Assembly (NCBI GenBank): GCA_041396245.1
Contig: JAWKYW010000002.1
Location: 124,001 to 188,000 of the forward strand
Reading direction: 5' to 3'
DNA length: 64,000 nt
Source of the DNA: Desulfobacillus sp041396245
GTDB lineage: Bacteria > Pseudomonadota > Gammaproteobacteria > Burkholderiales > Rhodocyclaceae
Each line of letters starts with the position of its first letter. The stretch's first letter is position 1. Of this stretch, positions 1 to 9,101 are shown piece by piece. The translations under genes were made by a program, and so were the position numbers. Below the pieces are notes generated by a model. The model was not told the DNA's origin and made no database searches. It saw only the letters and a program-made list of their open reading frames with translations.

Positions 1-2155
1 CGACGATGCGGCCGCGGTCCATCACCACCAGGCGGTCGGCCTTGCGCAGGGTGGACAGGCGGTGGGCGATGGCGATGGTGGTGCGGCCGCGCACCAGGTT
101 GTCGAGCGCCTTCTGGATTTCCTTTTCCGTCTCGGTATCGACCGACGAGGTGGCCTCGTCGAGCATCAGGATGCGCGGATCGATGAGCAGCGCGCGGGCG
201 ATGGAAATGCGCTGGCGCTCCCCGCCGGAAAGGCCCTGGCCGCGCTCGCCGACCAGCGAATCGTAGCCCTGCGCCAGGCGCAGGATGAACTCGTGGGCGT
301 GCGCGGCGCGGGCGGCGGCGACGATTTCACCGCGCGTGGCGTCCGGCTTGCCGTAGGCGATGTTGTCGGCGATGGTGCCGAAGAAGAGGAAGGGCTCCTG
401 CAGCACCAGGCCGATGTTGCGCCGGTAGTCGGCCACCGCCAGTTGGCGGATGTCGGCACCGTCGAGTCGGATGGCGCCTTCCGTCACGTCGTAAAAGCGG
501 CAGATGAGGTTGACCAGCGTGGTCTTGCCCGAACCGCTGTGGCCGACCAGGCCGATCATCTCGCCCGGCTCGATGACGAGGTCGACGCCGCGCAGCACCG
601 CGCGGTTGCCGTAGCGGAAGGCGACGTCGCGCAGCGCGATGCGGCCCTTCACCTCGGGCAGGCGCACCGGGTTGGCCGGCTCGGGCACGCTCGAGACGTG
701 GTCGAGGATGTCGAACAGGCGCTTGGCGCCGGCGGCGGCGCGTTGCGTGGTCGACACGATGCGGCTCATCGAATCCAGCCGCGTGTAGAAGCGCGTGATG
801 TAGGCGAGGAAGGCGGTCAGCACGCCGACCGTGATCTGGTCCTTCGACACCTGCCAGATGCCGAAGGCCCACACCACCAGCAGGCCGACTTCGGTGAGCA
901 GGGTCACGGTCGGCGAGAACAGCGACCAGACGCGATTCACGCGGTCGTTCACCGTCAGGTTGATGGCGTTGGCGGCGCGGAAACGCTGGGTCTCGCGGCT
1001 TTCCTGGGCGAAGGCCTTGACGACGCGCACGCCGGGAATGGTGTCGGCCAGAACGTTGGAAATTTCCGACCAGATGCGGTCGGCCTTCTCGAAGCCGTTG
1101 CGCAGGCGGTCGCGCACCAGCTGGATCATCCAGGCGATGAAGGGCAGCGGCAGCAGCGTCACCAGCGCCAGCCAGGGGCTGATGGAGAACAGGATGACGG
1201 CGGTCATCGCGATCATCAGCACATCGGTGGCGAAGTCGAGTACCTGCACAGAGAGGAACTGGCAGATGCGGTCCGACTCGGAACCGATGCGCGCCATCAG
1301 GTCGCCGGTGCGCTTGCCGCCGTAGTATTCGAGCGACAGCCCCATCAGGTGCTCGAAGGTGACGGTGCGCAGGTCCGAGCCGATGTGCTCGGCCACCAGC
1401 GACAGGATGTATGTGCGCGCCCAGCCGAGGCCCCAGGCCACCAGCGCCGCGCCGAACAGGCCGGCCAGCAGCAGCACGACCACGTCGGTGTCGATGGGCC
1501 GACCGTTCTGGTAGGGAATCAGCACGTCGTCCATCAGCGGCATGGTCAGGTAGGGCGGCACCATGGCGGCGGCCGTCGATACCAGGGTCAGGGCGAAGCC
1601 CCAGAAGAGTTGCCAGCGATAGGGCCTGGCGAAGCGCCCCAGCCGAAGCAGGGTGCGCGTCGAGGGCGGGGCGTGGATCTCGCGGGCGCAGACCGGGCAT
1701 TCCTCTTCCCCGTCCAGGGGCGCGCCGCACTTGGGGCAGACATCCTCTTCCGGCCGTTCGGCCGGCCGCCCGGTCAGATGGCTTTCGAGTTGCCGCGCGA
1801 AGGCGTCGACCAGCCGCAGCGCGGCCGGATCGTGTGCGATGGTGTAGCGCCAGACGCCCAGGCGGGCGGTCTCATCGTGCAATTCCAGGCTGCCGACGCC
1901 GGCGTGGTCGTGATGGATCAGTTGCAGGCCCGGCCGGTAGGTCCACGCATGCCATCCCGATCCTTCCGCAGCGCACGCCAGCAACTGTCGCTCTGCGACG
2001 ACAAGCAACCCCCTGCCGAAGTGCAGCTCCGCATCGAGATCGACTTCCAGCCAGGACAGGACGGATTCGCCCGATTGCAGGCGCGCAGCCACATCGTCTT
2101 TCCATCTCCGGGGCAGAGGCTGGCCATTAACGTCAGGATTTTTATGGGAAATCAT
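1..2155 (-). CDS. ABC transporter, fused permease and ATPase, cyanophycin-associated (3' end cut by window edge)
   Basis: The minus-strand frame starts at ATG 2155 and runs open off the left edge, giving about 718 residues. The N-terminal 135 residues form a soluble domain, followed by a zinc-ribbon-like CPKC/CPVC pair (Cys 140, 143, 153, 156). A six-helix ABC exporter membrane domain follows, and then an ATPase domain with Walker A GHSGSGKT near residue 537, signature LSGGE near 642, Walker B ILMLDEATS and the H-loop AHR. It is divergent from two cyanophycin synthetases. ABC proteins of this build are known next to cyanophycin genes, usually with a DUF1854 protein, which would lie beyond the left edge. 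The substrate is unknown; export or a role in granule metabolism is inference. A long open frame on the opposite strand here is a shadow of this gene. Confidence 0.85.
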   Translation of the reverse strand, partial: MISHKNPDVNGQPLPRRWKDDVAARLQSGESVLSWLEVDLDAELHFGRGLLVVAERQLLACAAEGSGWHAWTYRPGLQLIHHDHAGVGSLELHDETARLGVWRYTIAHDPAALRLVDAFARQLESHLTGRPAERPEEDVCPKCGAPLDGEEECPVCAREIHAPPSTRTLLRLGRFARPYRWQLFWGFALTLVSTAAAMVPPYLTMPLMDDVLIPYQNGRPIDTDVVVLLLAGLFGAALVAWGLGWARTYILSLVAEHIGSDLRTVTFEHLMGLSLEYYGGKRTGDLMARIGSESDRICQFLSVQVLDFATDVLMIAMTAVILFSISPWLALVTLLPLPFIAWMIQLVRDRLRNGFEKADRIWSEISNVLADTIPGVRVVKAFAQESRETQRFRAANAINLTVNDRVNRVWSLFSPTVTLLTEVGLLVVWAFGIWQVSKDQITVGVLTAFLAYITRFYTRLDSMSRIVSTTQRAAAGAKRLFDILDHVSSVPEPANPVRLPEVKGRIALRDVAFRYGNRAVLRGVDLVIEPGEMIGLVGHSGSGKTTLVNLICRFYDVTEGAIRLDGADIRQLAVADYRRNIGLVLQEPFLFFGTIADNIAYGKPDATRGEIVAAARAAHAHEFILRLAQGYDSLVGERGQGLSGGERQRISIARALLIDPRILMLDEATSSVDTETEKEIQKALDNLVRGRTTIAIAHRLSTLRKADRLVVMDRGRIV

Positions 2156-2322
2156 TCTATCGGCAGGATCCGCCGGGGCAAGCGGATGTTGGACAGTCCG
2201 GTGAAATGGCGACAATTTTTTCAGTATATCCGGAAGTAACGCCTGTACTCCGCGGATCGGTTACAGTCATATTTTGCGGACGGGTAAACCTAATTCCGAA
2301 TGCCCCGTTAATCACCACAAAC

Positions 2323-2351
2323 TTGACACGACCCCTGCGAGGCTACCCGCC
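2323..2351 (+). promoter_or_regulatory. Possible promoter for the cyanophycin synthetase genes
   Basis: A perfect TTGACA lies at 2323-2328 in an otherwise AT-richer gap between divergent genes. The -10 at the right distance (about 2345-2351) is poor, and the leader to ATG 2367 would be very short. The -35 is convincing; the rest is a guess. Confidence 0.3.
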
Positions 2352-2366
2352 CGGCATCAGGGCACC

Positions 2367-4580
2367 ATGAAATACAAAGACATCGAATTCCTGCGCATCA
2401 CCCCGCTTCGCGGGCCCAACATCTGGACCTACCGCCCGATCATCGAGGCCTGGGTCGACATCGGCGAACTGGAAGAGGCCCCCTCCAACCGGATCCCCGG
2501 CTTCAATGAACGTCTTTCCGCCTGGCTGCCTTCCCTGATCGAGCACCGCTGCAGCGAGGGTGAGCGCGGCGGCTTCCTGCACCGGCTGCGCGAAGGCACC
2601 TGGGCCGCCCATATCCTGGAGCACGTGACGCTGGAACTGCAAAACCTCGCCGGACAGCGCACGGGATTCGGCAAGGCGCGGCAGACTTCAAGGCGCGGCG
2701 TCTATCGGGTCGTCGTCCGTTCGCGCCAGGAACAGGTCACCCGCGCCTGTCTCGATGCCGCCCGCGACCTGGTGATGGCGGCCATCAATGACATGCCGTT
2801 CAATGTCCCGTCAGCAGTCGGGAAACTGCGCGAGCTGGCCGATTCGCTCTGCCTCGGCCCAAGCACCGCAAGCATCGTCGATGCGGCGACCGAAAGGCGC
2901 ATCCCGTCGATCCGCCTCAACGACGGCAATCTGGTGCAACTCGGTTACGGCGCCCGCCAGCGCCGCATCTGGACCGCGGAAACCGACCGGACCAGCGCCA
3001 TCGCCGAAAGCATTTCCTGCGACAAGGAACTCACCAAACACCTGCTCGCCGCCTGCGGCGTACCGATTCCTGAAGGGCGCATCGTGCATGGCATCGAGGA
3101 AGCCTGGGAAGCAGCCGAGGAAATCGGTCTGCCGGTCGTCGTCAAGCCGCGCGACGGCAACCACGGCCGCGGGGTCTCCACCGACCTGAAAACCCGGAAG
3201 GAAGTCGAGGAAGCCTGCCTGATCGCCGCAAACGAGGGCAGCGGCATCATGGTCGAACGTTTCGTGCCGGGCAATGAACACCGGCTGCTGGTGGTCGGGG
3301 GCCGCGTCGTCGCGGCGGCCAGGGGCGAATCCGCCTGGGTGGTGGGCGACGGCAGGAAATCCGTCCGCGAACTCATAGACTACCAGCTCAACAGCGACCC
3401 GAGGCGGGGTTCGACCGACGACTTCCCCCTCGGCTTCGTTCTGCTCGATGAGGACCCGGCCGTCGTCCTCGAGTTGAAGCGACAGGGATACCTGCCCGAA
3501 TCGGTGCCGGACAAGGGTGAGAAGGTATTGATCCAGCGCAACGGCAATATCGCCAACGACGTCACTGACCACGTCCATCCGGACGTCGACGCGATGGCGT
3601 CGCTCGCCGCCCGCGTGGTGGGGCTGGACATCGCCGGCGTCGACGTCGTCGCCGAAGACATCTCGCGTCCGCTCGAAGCGCAACGCGGCGCAATCGTCGA
3701 GGTGAATGCCGGCCCCGGCCTGCACATGCACCTGATGCCGGCGGACGGCCCGCCGCGGCCGGTCGGAAAGGCGATCGTGGACAGCCTGTTTCCCCAGGGC
3801 GAATGCGTCCGCATTCCCATCGTCGGCATTGCCGGAAGCCGGGGCACCGGCCTCATCGCCAGGCTTCTCGCATGGCTGCTGCAACTCTCCGGGAAACATG
3901 TCGGCCTGGCCTGCCGCGACGGCCTCTTCCTCGACCACAGGCAGATCGACAAGGAAAACTGCGCGAACTGGGCGGCCGGCCAGCGCCTGCTCATCAACCG
4001 CTCGGTGGAGGCCGCGGTCTTCGAGAACGGCGCGGAACAGATCCTCGGCGAGGGCATCGCCTACGACCGCTGCCAGGTCGGCATTGTCACCGACGCCGAA
4101 GGGGCGGAGGCGCTGGGCGCGTTCGACATCCTGACGGCTGACCAGCTCTACCACGTGCTGCGCACCCAGGTGGACATCGTCCTGCCCGAAGGCGTGGCGG
4201 TGCTCAACGCCGCCGATCCGCAGGTGGCGCGCATGGCCGAGCTGTGCGACGGCGAGGTGGTCTTCTACGGCCTGACCCAGGATCTGCCGGCCATCGCCGC
4301 ACATCGCGCCCGGGGCGGCCGGGCCCTCTATCTGCGCGAAAACCGCATCATGCTGACGACCGGCGCCGTCGAGGGCCCCTTCATGGAACTGCCCGCCTTC
4401 GCCACGGACAAGGACGGCACCGACAGCGAGCGCGCCGCCTGCCTGCTGGCGGTGGTGGGCGCCGCCGTGGCACTCGACATTCCGCTCGAGACGATCCGCG
4501 TCGGCATCGACACCTTCGGGCAGGAGCACAGGCGCCCGTCCCGCAGCCGCCCGCGCCGGGTGGCCAAGCAGCAGGGATAG
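2367..4580 (+). CDS. Cyanophycin synthetase-like protein, CphA2 type, with degenerate Mur-ligase domain
   Basis: 737 residues. It has the CphA N-terminal domain, then an ATP-grasp ligase domain (VVKPRDGNHGRG near residue 260, VNAGPGLHMHL near 450) that in this family joins aspartate, or whole Asp-Arg units, to the chain. The C-terminal Mur-ligase-like domain is short, and its P-loop reads GIAGSRGTG near residue 487 where active CphA has GTNGKTT, so the arginine-adding site is probably dead. Cyanobacterial CphA2, which polymerises beta-Asp-Arg dipeptides and needs only one ATP site, has the same kind of loss. ATG 2367 is chosen because the conserved start MKYKDIEFLRI lies there; an upstream in-frame extension has no family similarity. 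The full CphA gene follows 14 nt downstream, so both are likely co-transcribed. The CphA2-type function is inferred from the lost site. Confidence 0.85.
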   Translation: MKYKDIEFLRITPLRGPNIWTYRPIIEAWVDIGELEEAPSNRIPGFNERLSAWLPSLIEHRCSEGERGGFLHRLREGTWAAHILEHVTLELQNLAGQRTGFGKARQTSRRGVYRVVVRSRQEQVTRACLDAARDLVMAAINDMPFNVPSAVGKLRELADSLCLGPSTASIVDAATERRIPSIRLNDGNLVQLGYGARQRRIWTAETDRTSAIAESISCDKELTKHLLAACGVPIPEGRIVHGIEEAWEAAEEIGLPVVVKPRDGNHGRGVSTDLKTRKEVEEACLIAANEGSGIMVERFVPGNEHRLLVVGGRVVAAARGESAWVVGDGRKSVRELIDYQLNSDPRRGSTDDFPLGFVLLDEDPAVVLELKRQGYLPESVPDKGEKVLIQRNGNIANDVTDHVHPDVDAMASLAARVVGLDIAGVDVVAEDISRPLEAQRGAIVEVNAGPGLHMHLMPADGPPRPVGKAIVDSLFPQGECVRIPIVGIAGSRGTGLIARLLAWLLQLSGKHVGLACRDGLFLDHRQIDKENCANWAAGQRLLINRSVEAAVFENGAEQILGEGIAYDRCQVGIVTDAEGAEALGAFDILTADQLYHVLRTQVDIVLPEGVAVLNAADPQVARMAELCDGEVVFYGLTQDLPAIAAHRARGGRALYLRENRIMLTTGAVEGPFMELPAFATDKDGTDSERAACLLAVVGAAVALDIPLETIRVGIDTFGQEHRRPSRSRPRRVAKQQG

Positions 4581-4594
4581 TTCAGGAAATCCAA

Positions 4595-7264
4595 ATGGAA
4601 GTCACCCGTATTCGGGCCCTGCGCGGCCCCAATCTCTGGAGCCGCCACACCGCCATCGAGGCAGTGGTGCGCACCGAAGGCGCCGAATGCGCCATCGGCA
4701 CCCTGCCCGGCTTCGAGGACCGCCTGCGCGCGCGCTTCCCGAACATCGGCCCGATGCGCCCGATCGGCCACGAAGGCGACCTCTCCGTCGCCCATGCGCT
4801 GGCCTTCGCCGCCCTCGGACTGCAGGCGCAGGCCGGCTGCCCGGTCACGTTCAGCCGCGTGACACTGACAACCGAACACTGCGTCTTCCAGGTCGTCGTC
4901 GAGTATTCCGAAGAGGACGTCGGCCGGCTCGCCATGGACCTCGCCGAACAGCTTTGCCGCGCCGCCCTCGCCGATGGGCCCTTCGACCTCGCCGGTGCGC
5001 TGGCGCGCCTGCGCGAACTCGACGAGGACGTGCGCCTCGGCCCCAGTACCGGCGCCATCGTCCATGCCGCCGTCGCGCGCGGCATCCCCTTCCGCCGCCT
5101 GACGCAAGGCAGCCTGGTGCAGTTCGGCTGGGGCAGCAAACAGCGGCGCATCCAGGCCGCCGAGATGGACCGCACCGGCGCCATCGCCGAAACCATCGCC
5201 CAGGACAAGCAGCTGACCAAGCACCTGCTGCAGGCCGCCGGCGTGCCGGTGCCGCAGGGCCGCCCCGTCGCCGACGCCGAGGACGCCTGGACCGCCATGC
5301 AGGAGATCGGCAGCGCCGTGGTGGTCAAGCCCCAGGACGGCAACCAGGGCAAGGGCGTCACGGTCAACATCGTCGGCAAGGAACACCTGCTGATCGCCTA
5401 CAGGGCGGCGAGGGAGGTGAGCGACGAGGTGCTGGTCGAACGCTTCGTGCCGGGCCACGATTTTCGCCTGCTGGTGGTCGGCCACAAGCTGGTTGCGGCA
5501 GCCCGGCGCGAACCGCCGCATGTCATCGGCGACGGCGTGCACAGCGTGCGCCAGCTGGTCGAGATCGTGAACGCCGACCCGAGCCGCGGCGACGGCCACG
5601 CCACGGCGCTGACGAAAATCCGCTTCGACGAAATCGCCTTCGCGCGCCTTGCCGTACAGGGTTTCGATGCCGACGCGATCCCCGCCCCGGGCACGCGCGT
5701 CGTGCTGCGCAACAACGCCAACCTGTCCACCGGCGGCACCGCCACCGACGTCACCGACGAGGTTCATCCGGAGGTGGCGGCGCGGGCCGTGGCGGCGGCG
5801 CAAATGATCGGTCTGGACATTGCCGGCGTCGACCTCGTCTGCGAAACCGTGCAGAAACCGCTCGAAAAGCAGGGCGGCGCGATCGTCGAGGTCAACGCCG
5901 CGCCCGGCCTGCGCATGCACCTCGCTCCGTCGTTCGGCAAGGGCCGTGCCGTCGGCGAGGCCGTCATCGCCGACATGTTCCCGGAAGGCGACGATGGCCG
6001 CATCCCGCTGGTGGCGGTGACCGGCACCAACGGCAAGACCACCACCGTTCGTCTGATCGCGCATCTGCTTTCCGGCAGCGGCCTGCGCACCGGCATGACC
6101 TGCACCGACGGCGTCTATGTCGATAACCGCCGCATCGACAGCGGCGATTGCAGCGGACCGAAGAGCGCCCGCAACGTGCTGCTGCACCCCGACGTCGACG
6201 CCGCGGTGTTCGAGACGGCGCGCGGCGGCCTGCTGCGCGAGGGCCTCGCCTTCGACCGCTCGCGCGTGGCGGTGGTGACCAACATCGGCGAGGGCGACCA
6301 CCTCGGCCTCAACTACATCACCACGGTGGAGGATCTCGCCGTACTGAAGCGCGTCATCGTGCAGAACGTCGCGCCCGACGGCATGGCGGTGTTGAACGCC
6401 GCCGACCCGATCGTCGCGAAAATGGCGGGAAACTGCCCCGGCGCGGTAACCTTCTTTGCCGCCGACCGCCACCACCCGGTGATGGCCACGCACAACGCCC
6501 AGGGCAAGCGGGTGGTCTACATCGACGGTGATGCCCTCGCCTGCGCCGAAGGCGGCGAAGTCGTGCAGCGCATCCCGCTCGCCGACGTGCCGTTGACGCG
6601 CAAGGGCACCATCGGCTTCCAGGTCGAGAACGTCATGGCCTCGGTCGCCGCGGCCTGGGCGCTGAATCTCGACTGGGCCGCCGTCCGCGCCGCGCTGAAA
6701 TCCTTCGCCAGCGACGCCGAGACCGCACCCGGCCGCTTCAACGTCTTCGGCTACCGCGGCGCCACGCTGATCGCCGACTACGGCCACAATCCGGACGCCA
6801 TCCTGGCCCTGGTGCACGCCGTCGAGGCCCTGCCCGCCGATCGCCGCACGATCGTCATCAGCGGGGCCGGCGACCGCCGCGACGAGGACATCCGACGGCA
6901 GTCCGAGATCCTCGGCGACGCCTTCGACGAGGTCATCCTCTACCAGGACCAGTGCCAGCGCGGCCGCGCCGACGGCGAAGTGCTGGCCCTGCTGCGCGAG
7001 GGCCTCAGGCATGCCAGGCGCACCGCGGCCGTCGAGGAGATCCGCGGCGAATTCCTCGCCATCGACACGGCGCTGGCGCGCCTGCGGCCGGGCGACCTGT
7101 GCCTGATCCTCATCGACCAGGTCGAGGAAGCGCTGGCCCACATCGCCCGCCGCCTCGCCGAAGTCTCGATCGAGCGTCCGGCCAAGGACACCTCACCCCG
7201 TGCGAAGCCCCGACACAGTCGCGGGCAGGGACCGCTTGAACGGAACAATCCTGCGCTAAGATAG
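4595..7264 (+). CDS. cphA: Cyanophycin synthetase (L-arginine/L-aspartate adding)
   Basis: 889 residues, the usual length of CphA. The N-terminal domain is followed by the ATP-grasp domain (VVVKPQDGNQGKG near residue 242, VNAAPGLRMHL near 435) and a complete Mur-ligase domain with intact P-loop GTNGKTTT near residue 476 and the C-terminal ADYGHNPDA segment. The enzyme makes the nitrogen-storage polymer multi-L-arginyl-poly-L-aspartate, using one ATP for each Asp and each Arg added. ATG 4595 follows the first synthetase by 14 nt, with GGA upstream. The stop overlaps the neighbourhood of the M48 peptidase start, so the three genes probably form one operon. Having one intact and one reduced synthetase side by side is typical of several betaproteobacteria. 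Confidence 0.95.
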   Translation: MEVTRIRALRGPNLWSRHTAIEAVVRTEGAECAIGTLPGFEDRLRARFPNIGPMRPIGHEGDLSVAHALAFAALGLQAQAGCPVTFSRVTLTTEHCVFQVVVEYSEEDVGRLAMDLAEQLCRAALADGPFDLAGALARLRELDEDVRLGPSTGAIVHAAVARGIPFRRLTQGSLVQFGWGSKQRRIQAAEMDRTGAIAETIAQDKQLTKHLLQAAGVPVPQGRPVADAEDAWTAMQEIGSAVVVKPQDGNQGKGVTVNIVGKEHLLIAYRAAREVSDEVLVERFVPGHDFRLLVVGHKLVAAARREPPHVIGDGVHSVRQLVEIVNADPSRGDGHATALTKIRFDEIAFARLAVQGFDADAIPAPGTRVVLRNNANLSTGGTATDVTDEVHPEVAARAVAAAQMIGLDIAGVDLVCETVQKPLEKQGGAIVEVNAAPGLRMHLAPSFGKGRAVGEAVIADMFPEGDDGRIPLVAVTGTNGKTTTVRLIAHLLSGSGLRTGMTCTDGVYVDNRRIDSGDCSGPKSARNVLLHPDVDAAVFETARGGLLREGLAFDRSRVAVVTNIGEGDHLGLNYITTVEDLAVLKRVIVQNVAPDGMAVLNAADPIVAKMAGNCPGAVTFFAADRHHPVMATHNAQGKRVVYIDGDALACAEGGEVVQRIPLADVPLTRKGTIGFQVENVMASVAAAWALNLDWAAVRAALKSFASDAETAPGRFNVFGYRGATLIADYGHNPDAILALVHAVEALPADRRTIVISGAGDRRDEDIRRQSEILGDAFDEVILYQDQCQRGRADGEVLALLREGLRHARRTAAVEEIRGEFLAIDTALARLRPGDLCLILIDQVEEALAHIARRLAEVSIERPAKDTSPRAKPRHSRGQGPLERNNPALR

Positions 7265-7268
7265 GGTG

Positions 7269-8099
7269 ATGAACCGCGGTCGCTTCGTCGCCCCCCTTTT
7301 GTTTTGTTGTTTCCTGCCGTTCGCCCAGGCCGCCCCCGAGCGACAGGAAGGCGTCGCCGTCGGCAAGCCCTCCGCCATGCGCAAGCTGGTGCCGGCGGAA
7401 GGCCTTGAACGCCAGGCCGCGCAGGAATTCTCCCAGCTCAAGCAGCAGGCGGCGGCCAGCAAGGCGCTTGCCCCCGAAGACCACCCGCAGGCACGGCGTT
7501 TGCGCCAGATCGCCGGCCGCCTCGTTCCCCACGCCGCCCGCTTCAACTCGCGCGCCCGGCAATGGCAATGGGAAGTCATCCTGATCGGCGGCAAGCAGGT
7601 TAACGCCTTCTGCATGCCCGGCGGCAAGATCGCCGTCTACAGCGGCCTCTTGCTCGGCCTGCAGCTCACCGACGACGAGGCGGCGATGGTGATGGGCCAC
7701 GAGATCGCCCACGCCCTGCGCGAACATGCGCGCGAGCGCATCGCCAAGACGGAACTGACGCGCCTCGGCGCCAACCTGCTTGGCGAGTTCGTCGGTCGCG
7801 GCAAGTACGCCGGGCTCTTCGACGCGGGCGGCCAATTGATGACCCTGAAGTTCTCGCGCGACGACGAGACCGAGGCCGACACCGTCGGCCTGGAGCTCGC
7901 CGCCCGTGCCGGCTACGACCCGCGCGCCGGCATCACGCTGTGGCGGAAGATGGTGGCCGCCAACAAGGGCGCGCCGCCGCAGTGGCTGTCGACGCACCCT
8001 TCCGGCAAGAACCGCATCCGCGAGATCGAAAGCCACCTGTCCGAGGTGATGCCGCTCTACGAACGGGCCCGTTCCGCCAGGCAAAGTCAGTCCCGCTGA
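7269..8099 (+). CDS. M48-family metallopeptidase, secreted
   Basis: 276 residues. A signal peptide is clear (hydrophobic LLFCCFLPFAQA, cleavage near residue 22), and the zinc-protease motif HEIAH is at about residue 144, with the downstream ETEAD glutamate characteristic of M48 enzymes (the YcaL/LoiP/BepA group). It should act in the periplasm or at the envelope on misfolded or outer-membrane proteins; the substrate is not evident. The start is ATG 7269 rather than the overlapping GTG 7266. It begins 4 nt after the cphA stop, so it is probably translated from the cyanophycin transcript, although a functional link to cyanophycin is not known. The last codons and stop are made by a copy of the AAAGTCAG-N10-ACGGCG motif. 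Confidence 0.85.
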   Translation: MNRGRFVAPLLFCCFLPFAQAAPERQEGVAVGKPSAMRKLVPAEGLERQAAQEFSQLKQQAAASKALAPEDHPQARRLRQIAGRLVPHAARFNSRARQWQWEVILIGGKQVNAFCMPGGKIAVYSGLLLGLQLTDDEAAMVMGHEIAHALREHARERIAKTELTRLGANLLGEFVGRGKYAGLFDAGGQLMTLKFSRDDETEADTVGLELAARAGYDPRAGITLWRKMVAANKGAPPQWLSTHPSGKNRIREIESHLSEVMPLYERARSARQSQSR

Positions 8100-8106
8100 T
8101 ACGGCG
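8083..8106 (+). repeat. Bipartite 24-bp motif AAAGTCAG-N10-ACGGCG, copy 1
   Basis: Exact match on the plus strand. It supplies the last four codons and the TGA stop of the M48 peptidase gene and is followed by the same CCCCGCGGG as copy 3 at 12164. Confidence 0.85.
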
Positions 8107-8120
8107 CCCCGCGGGTCATC

Positions 8121-9026
8121 TCAGCCCGCAGCGGTCCTGTCCCAGTAGTCCGGATTGCCGTAACTGTGTTTCAGGTAGTCGATGAGCAGCCGCACGCGCA
8201 AGGGCAGAAACTTGCGCTGCGGAAAGACGGCGTGGATGCCCGTCGGCGGCGCGGCGAACGCCTCCAGCAGCGACACCAGCGCCCCGCTTTTCAGGTCGGC
8301 GCCGACCTCCCACATCGAACGCCAGGCCAGGCCACGCCCGGCCAGCGCCCATTCGTGCAGCACGGCGCCGTCGTTGCATTCGAGCAGGCCGTTTACCTTG
8401 ATGCTGACCGTGTCTTCGCCCTGCCGGAACAGCCAGCCGCGCTGCTGGCCGAGCGAGAGGCAGTTGTGGCGGGCGAGGTCCGCCAGCGTGCGCGGCGTGC
8501 CGTGTTTTTCCAGGTAGGCCGGGCTCGCCACCACGGCACGGCGGTTCTCCGCCAACCTCATGCTGACCAGGCTGGAGTCGGTCAGCTCGCCGACGCGGAT
8601 GACACAATCGACGCCCTCGTTCACCAGGTCGACCAGGCGGTCGGAAAGGTCGAGGCTGACCGTCACTTCCGGATGGGCATCGAGGAACGGCATGATCAGC
8701 GGTGCGACGTGCTTGCGGCCGAAGCCGGCCGGCGCGGAAAGGCGCAGGTGGCCGCGCGCCTTGACGCCGCCCAGGCTGACCGAGGCCTCGGCCTCGCCCA
8801 GTTCGCGCAGGATGCGCTGGCAATCCTCGAGGTAGGCGCTGCCCTCGAAGGTGAGGCTGACGCGCCGCGTCGTGCGCAGCAGCAGCTTGACGCCGAGCCG
8901 CGCTTCCAGCGCATCCAGGCGCCGGCTGACGACGGCCGGTGCCACCCCCGCGGCCGCGGCCGCCGCCGTCAGGGTGCCGCGGCTGGCCACCGAGACGAAG
9001 GTTTCGATCTGCTTGAGCTTGTCCAT
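8121..9026 (-). CDS. LysR-family transcriptional regulator
   Basis: 301 residues with the N-terminal winged helix-turn-helix (MDKLKQIETFVSVASRGTLT onward, residues 1-60) and a LysR substrate-binding domain of the CrgA/DsdC-like group from about residue 90. It is divergent from the hyi-dehalogenase-malate synthase operon with a 75-nt AT-rich gap, so control of that glyoxylate-related operon by a small-molecule inducer is likely, although the inducer cannot be read from sequence. It converges with the M48 peptidase, with 21 nt between the stop codons. Confidence 0.9.
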   Translation of the reverse strand: MDKLKQIETFVSVASRGTLTAAAAAAGVAPAVVSRRLDALEARLGVKLLLRTTRRVSLTFEGSAYLEDCQRILRELGEAEASVSLGGVKARGHLRLSAPAGFGRKHVAPLIMPFLDAHPEVTVSLDLSDRLVDLVNEGVDCVIRVGELTDSSLVSMRLAENRRAVVASPAYLEKHGTPRTLADLARHNCLSLGQQRGWLFRQGEDTVSIKVNGLLECNDGAVLHEWALAGRGLAWRSMWEVGADLKSGALVSLLEAFAAPPTGIHAVFPQRKFLPLRVRLLIDYLKHSYGNPDYWDRTAAG

Positions 9027-9036
9027 TTTTGCTTAT

Positions 9037-9050
9037 TTCACAATAATGAA
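9037..9050. promoter_or_regulatory. Candidate LysR binding site between lysR gene and hyi
   Basis: TTCACAATAATGAA is an imperfect inverted repeat (TTCA/TGAA) of the T-N11-A type used by LysR regulators. It sits in the only AT-rich stretch between the divergent genes (9027-9101). The LysR gene would be autoregulated from here. Binding is inferred. Confidence 0.4.
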
Positions 9051-9101
9051 TTGATTTTATCTATATTTTATTGACTTTGAAAACGGGATATCTTGGCCTC
9101 C

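Noticed and set aside
62..2239. 725-residue plus-strand open frame
   Set aside because: Antisense of the ABC transporter gene. Composition is His/Gln/Gly/Asp-rich in the way typical of reverse-strand frames in GC-rich genes, and no domain is recognisable.
2811..7141. Long minus-strand frames opposite the cyanophycin synthetases
   Set aside because: Both plus-strand genes show intact ligase motifs; the antisense frames have shadow composition.
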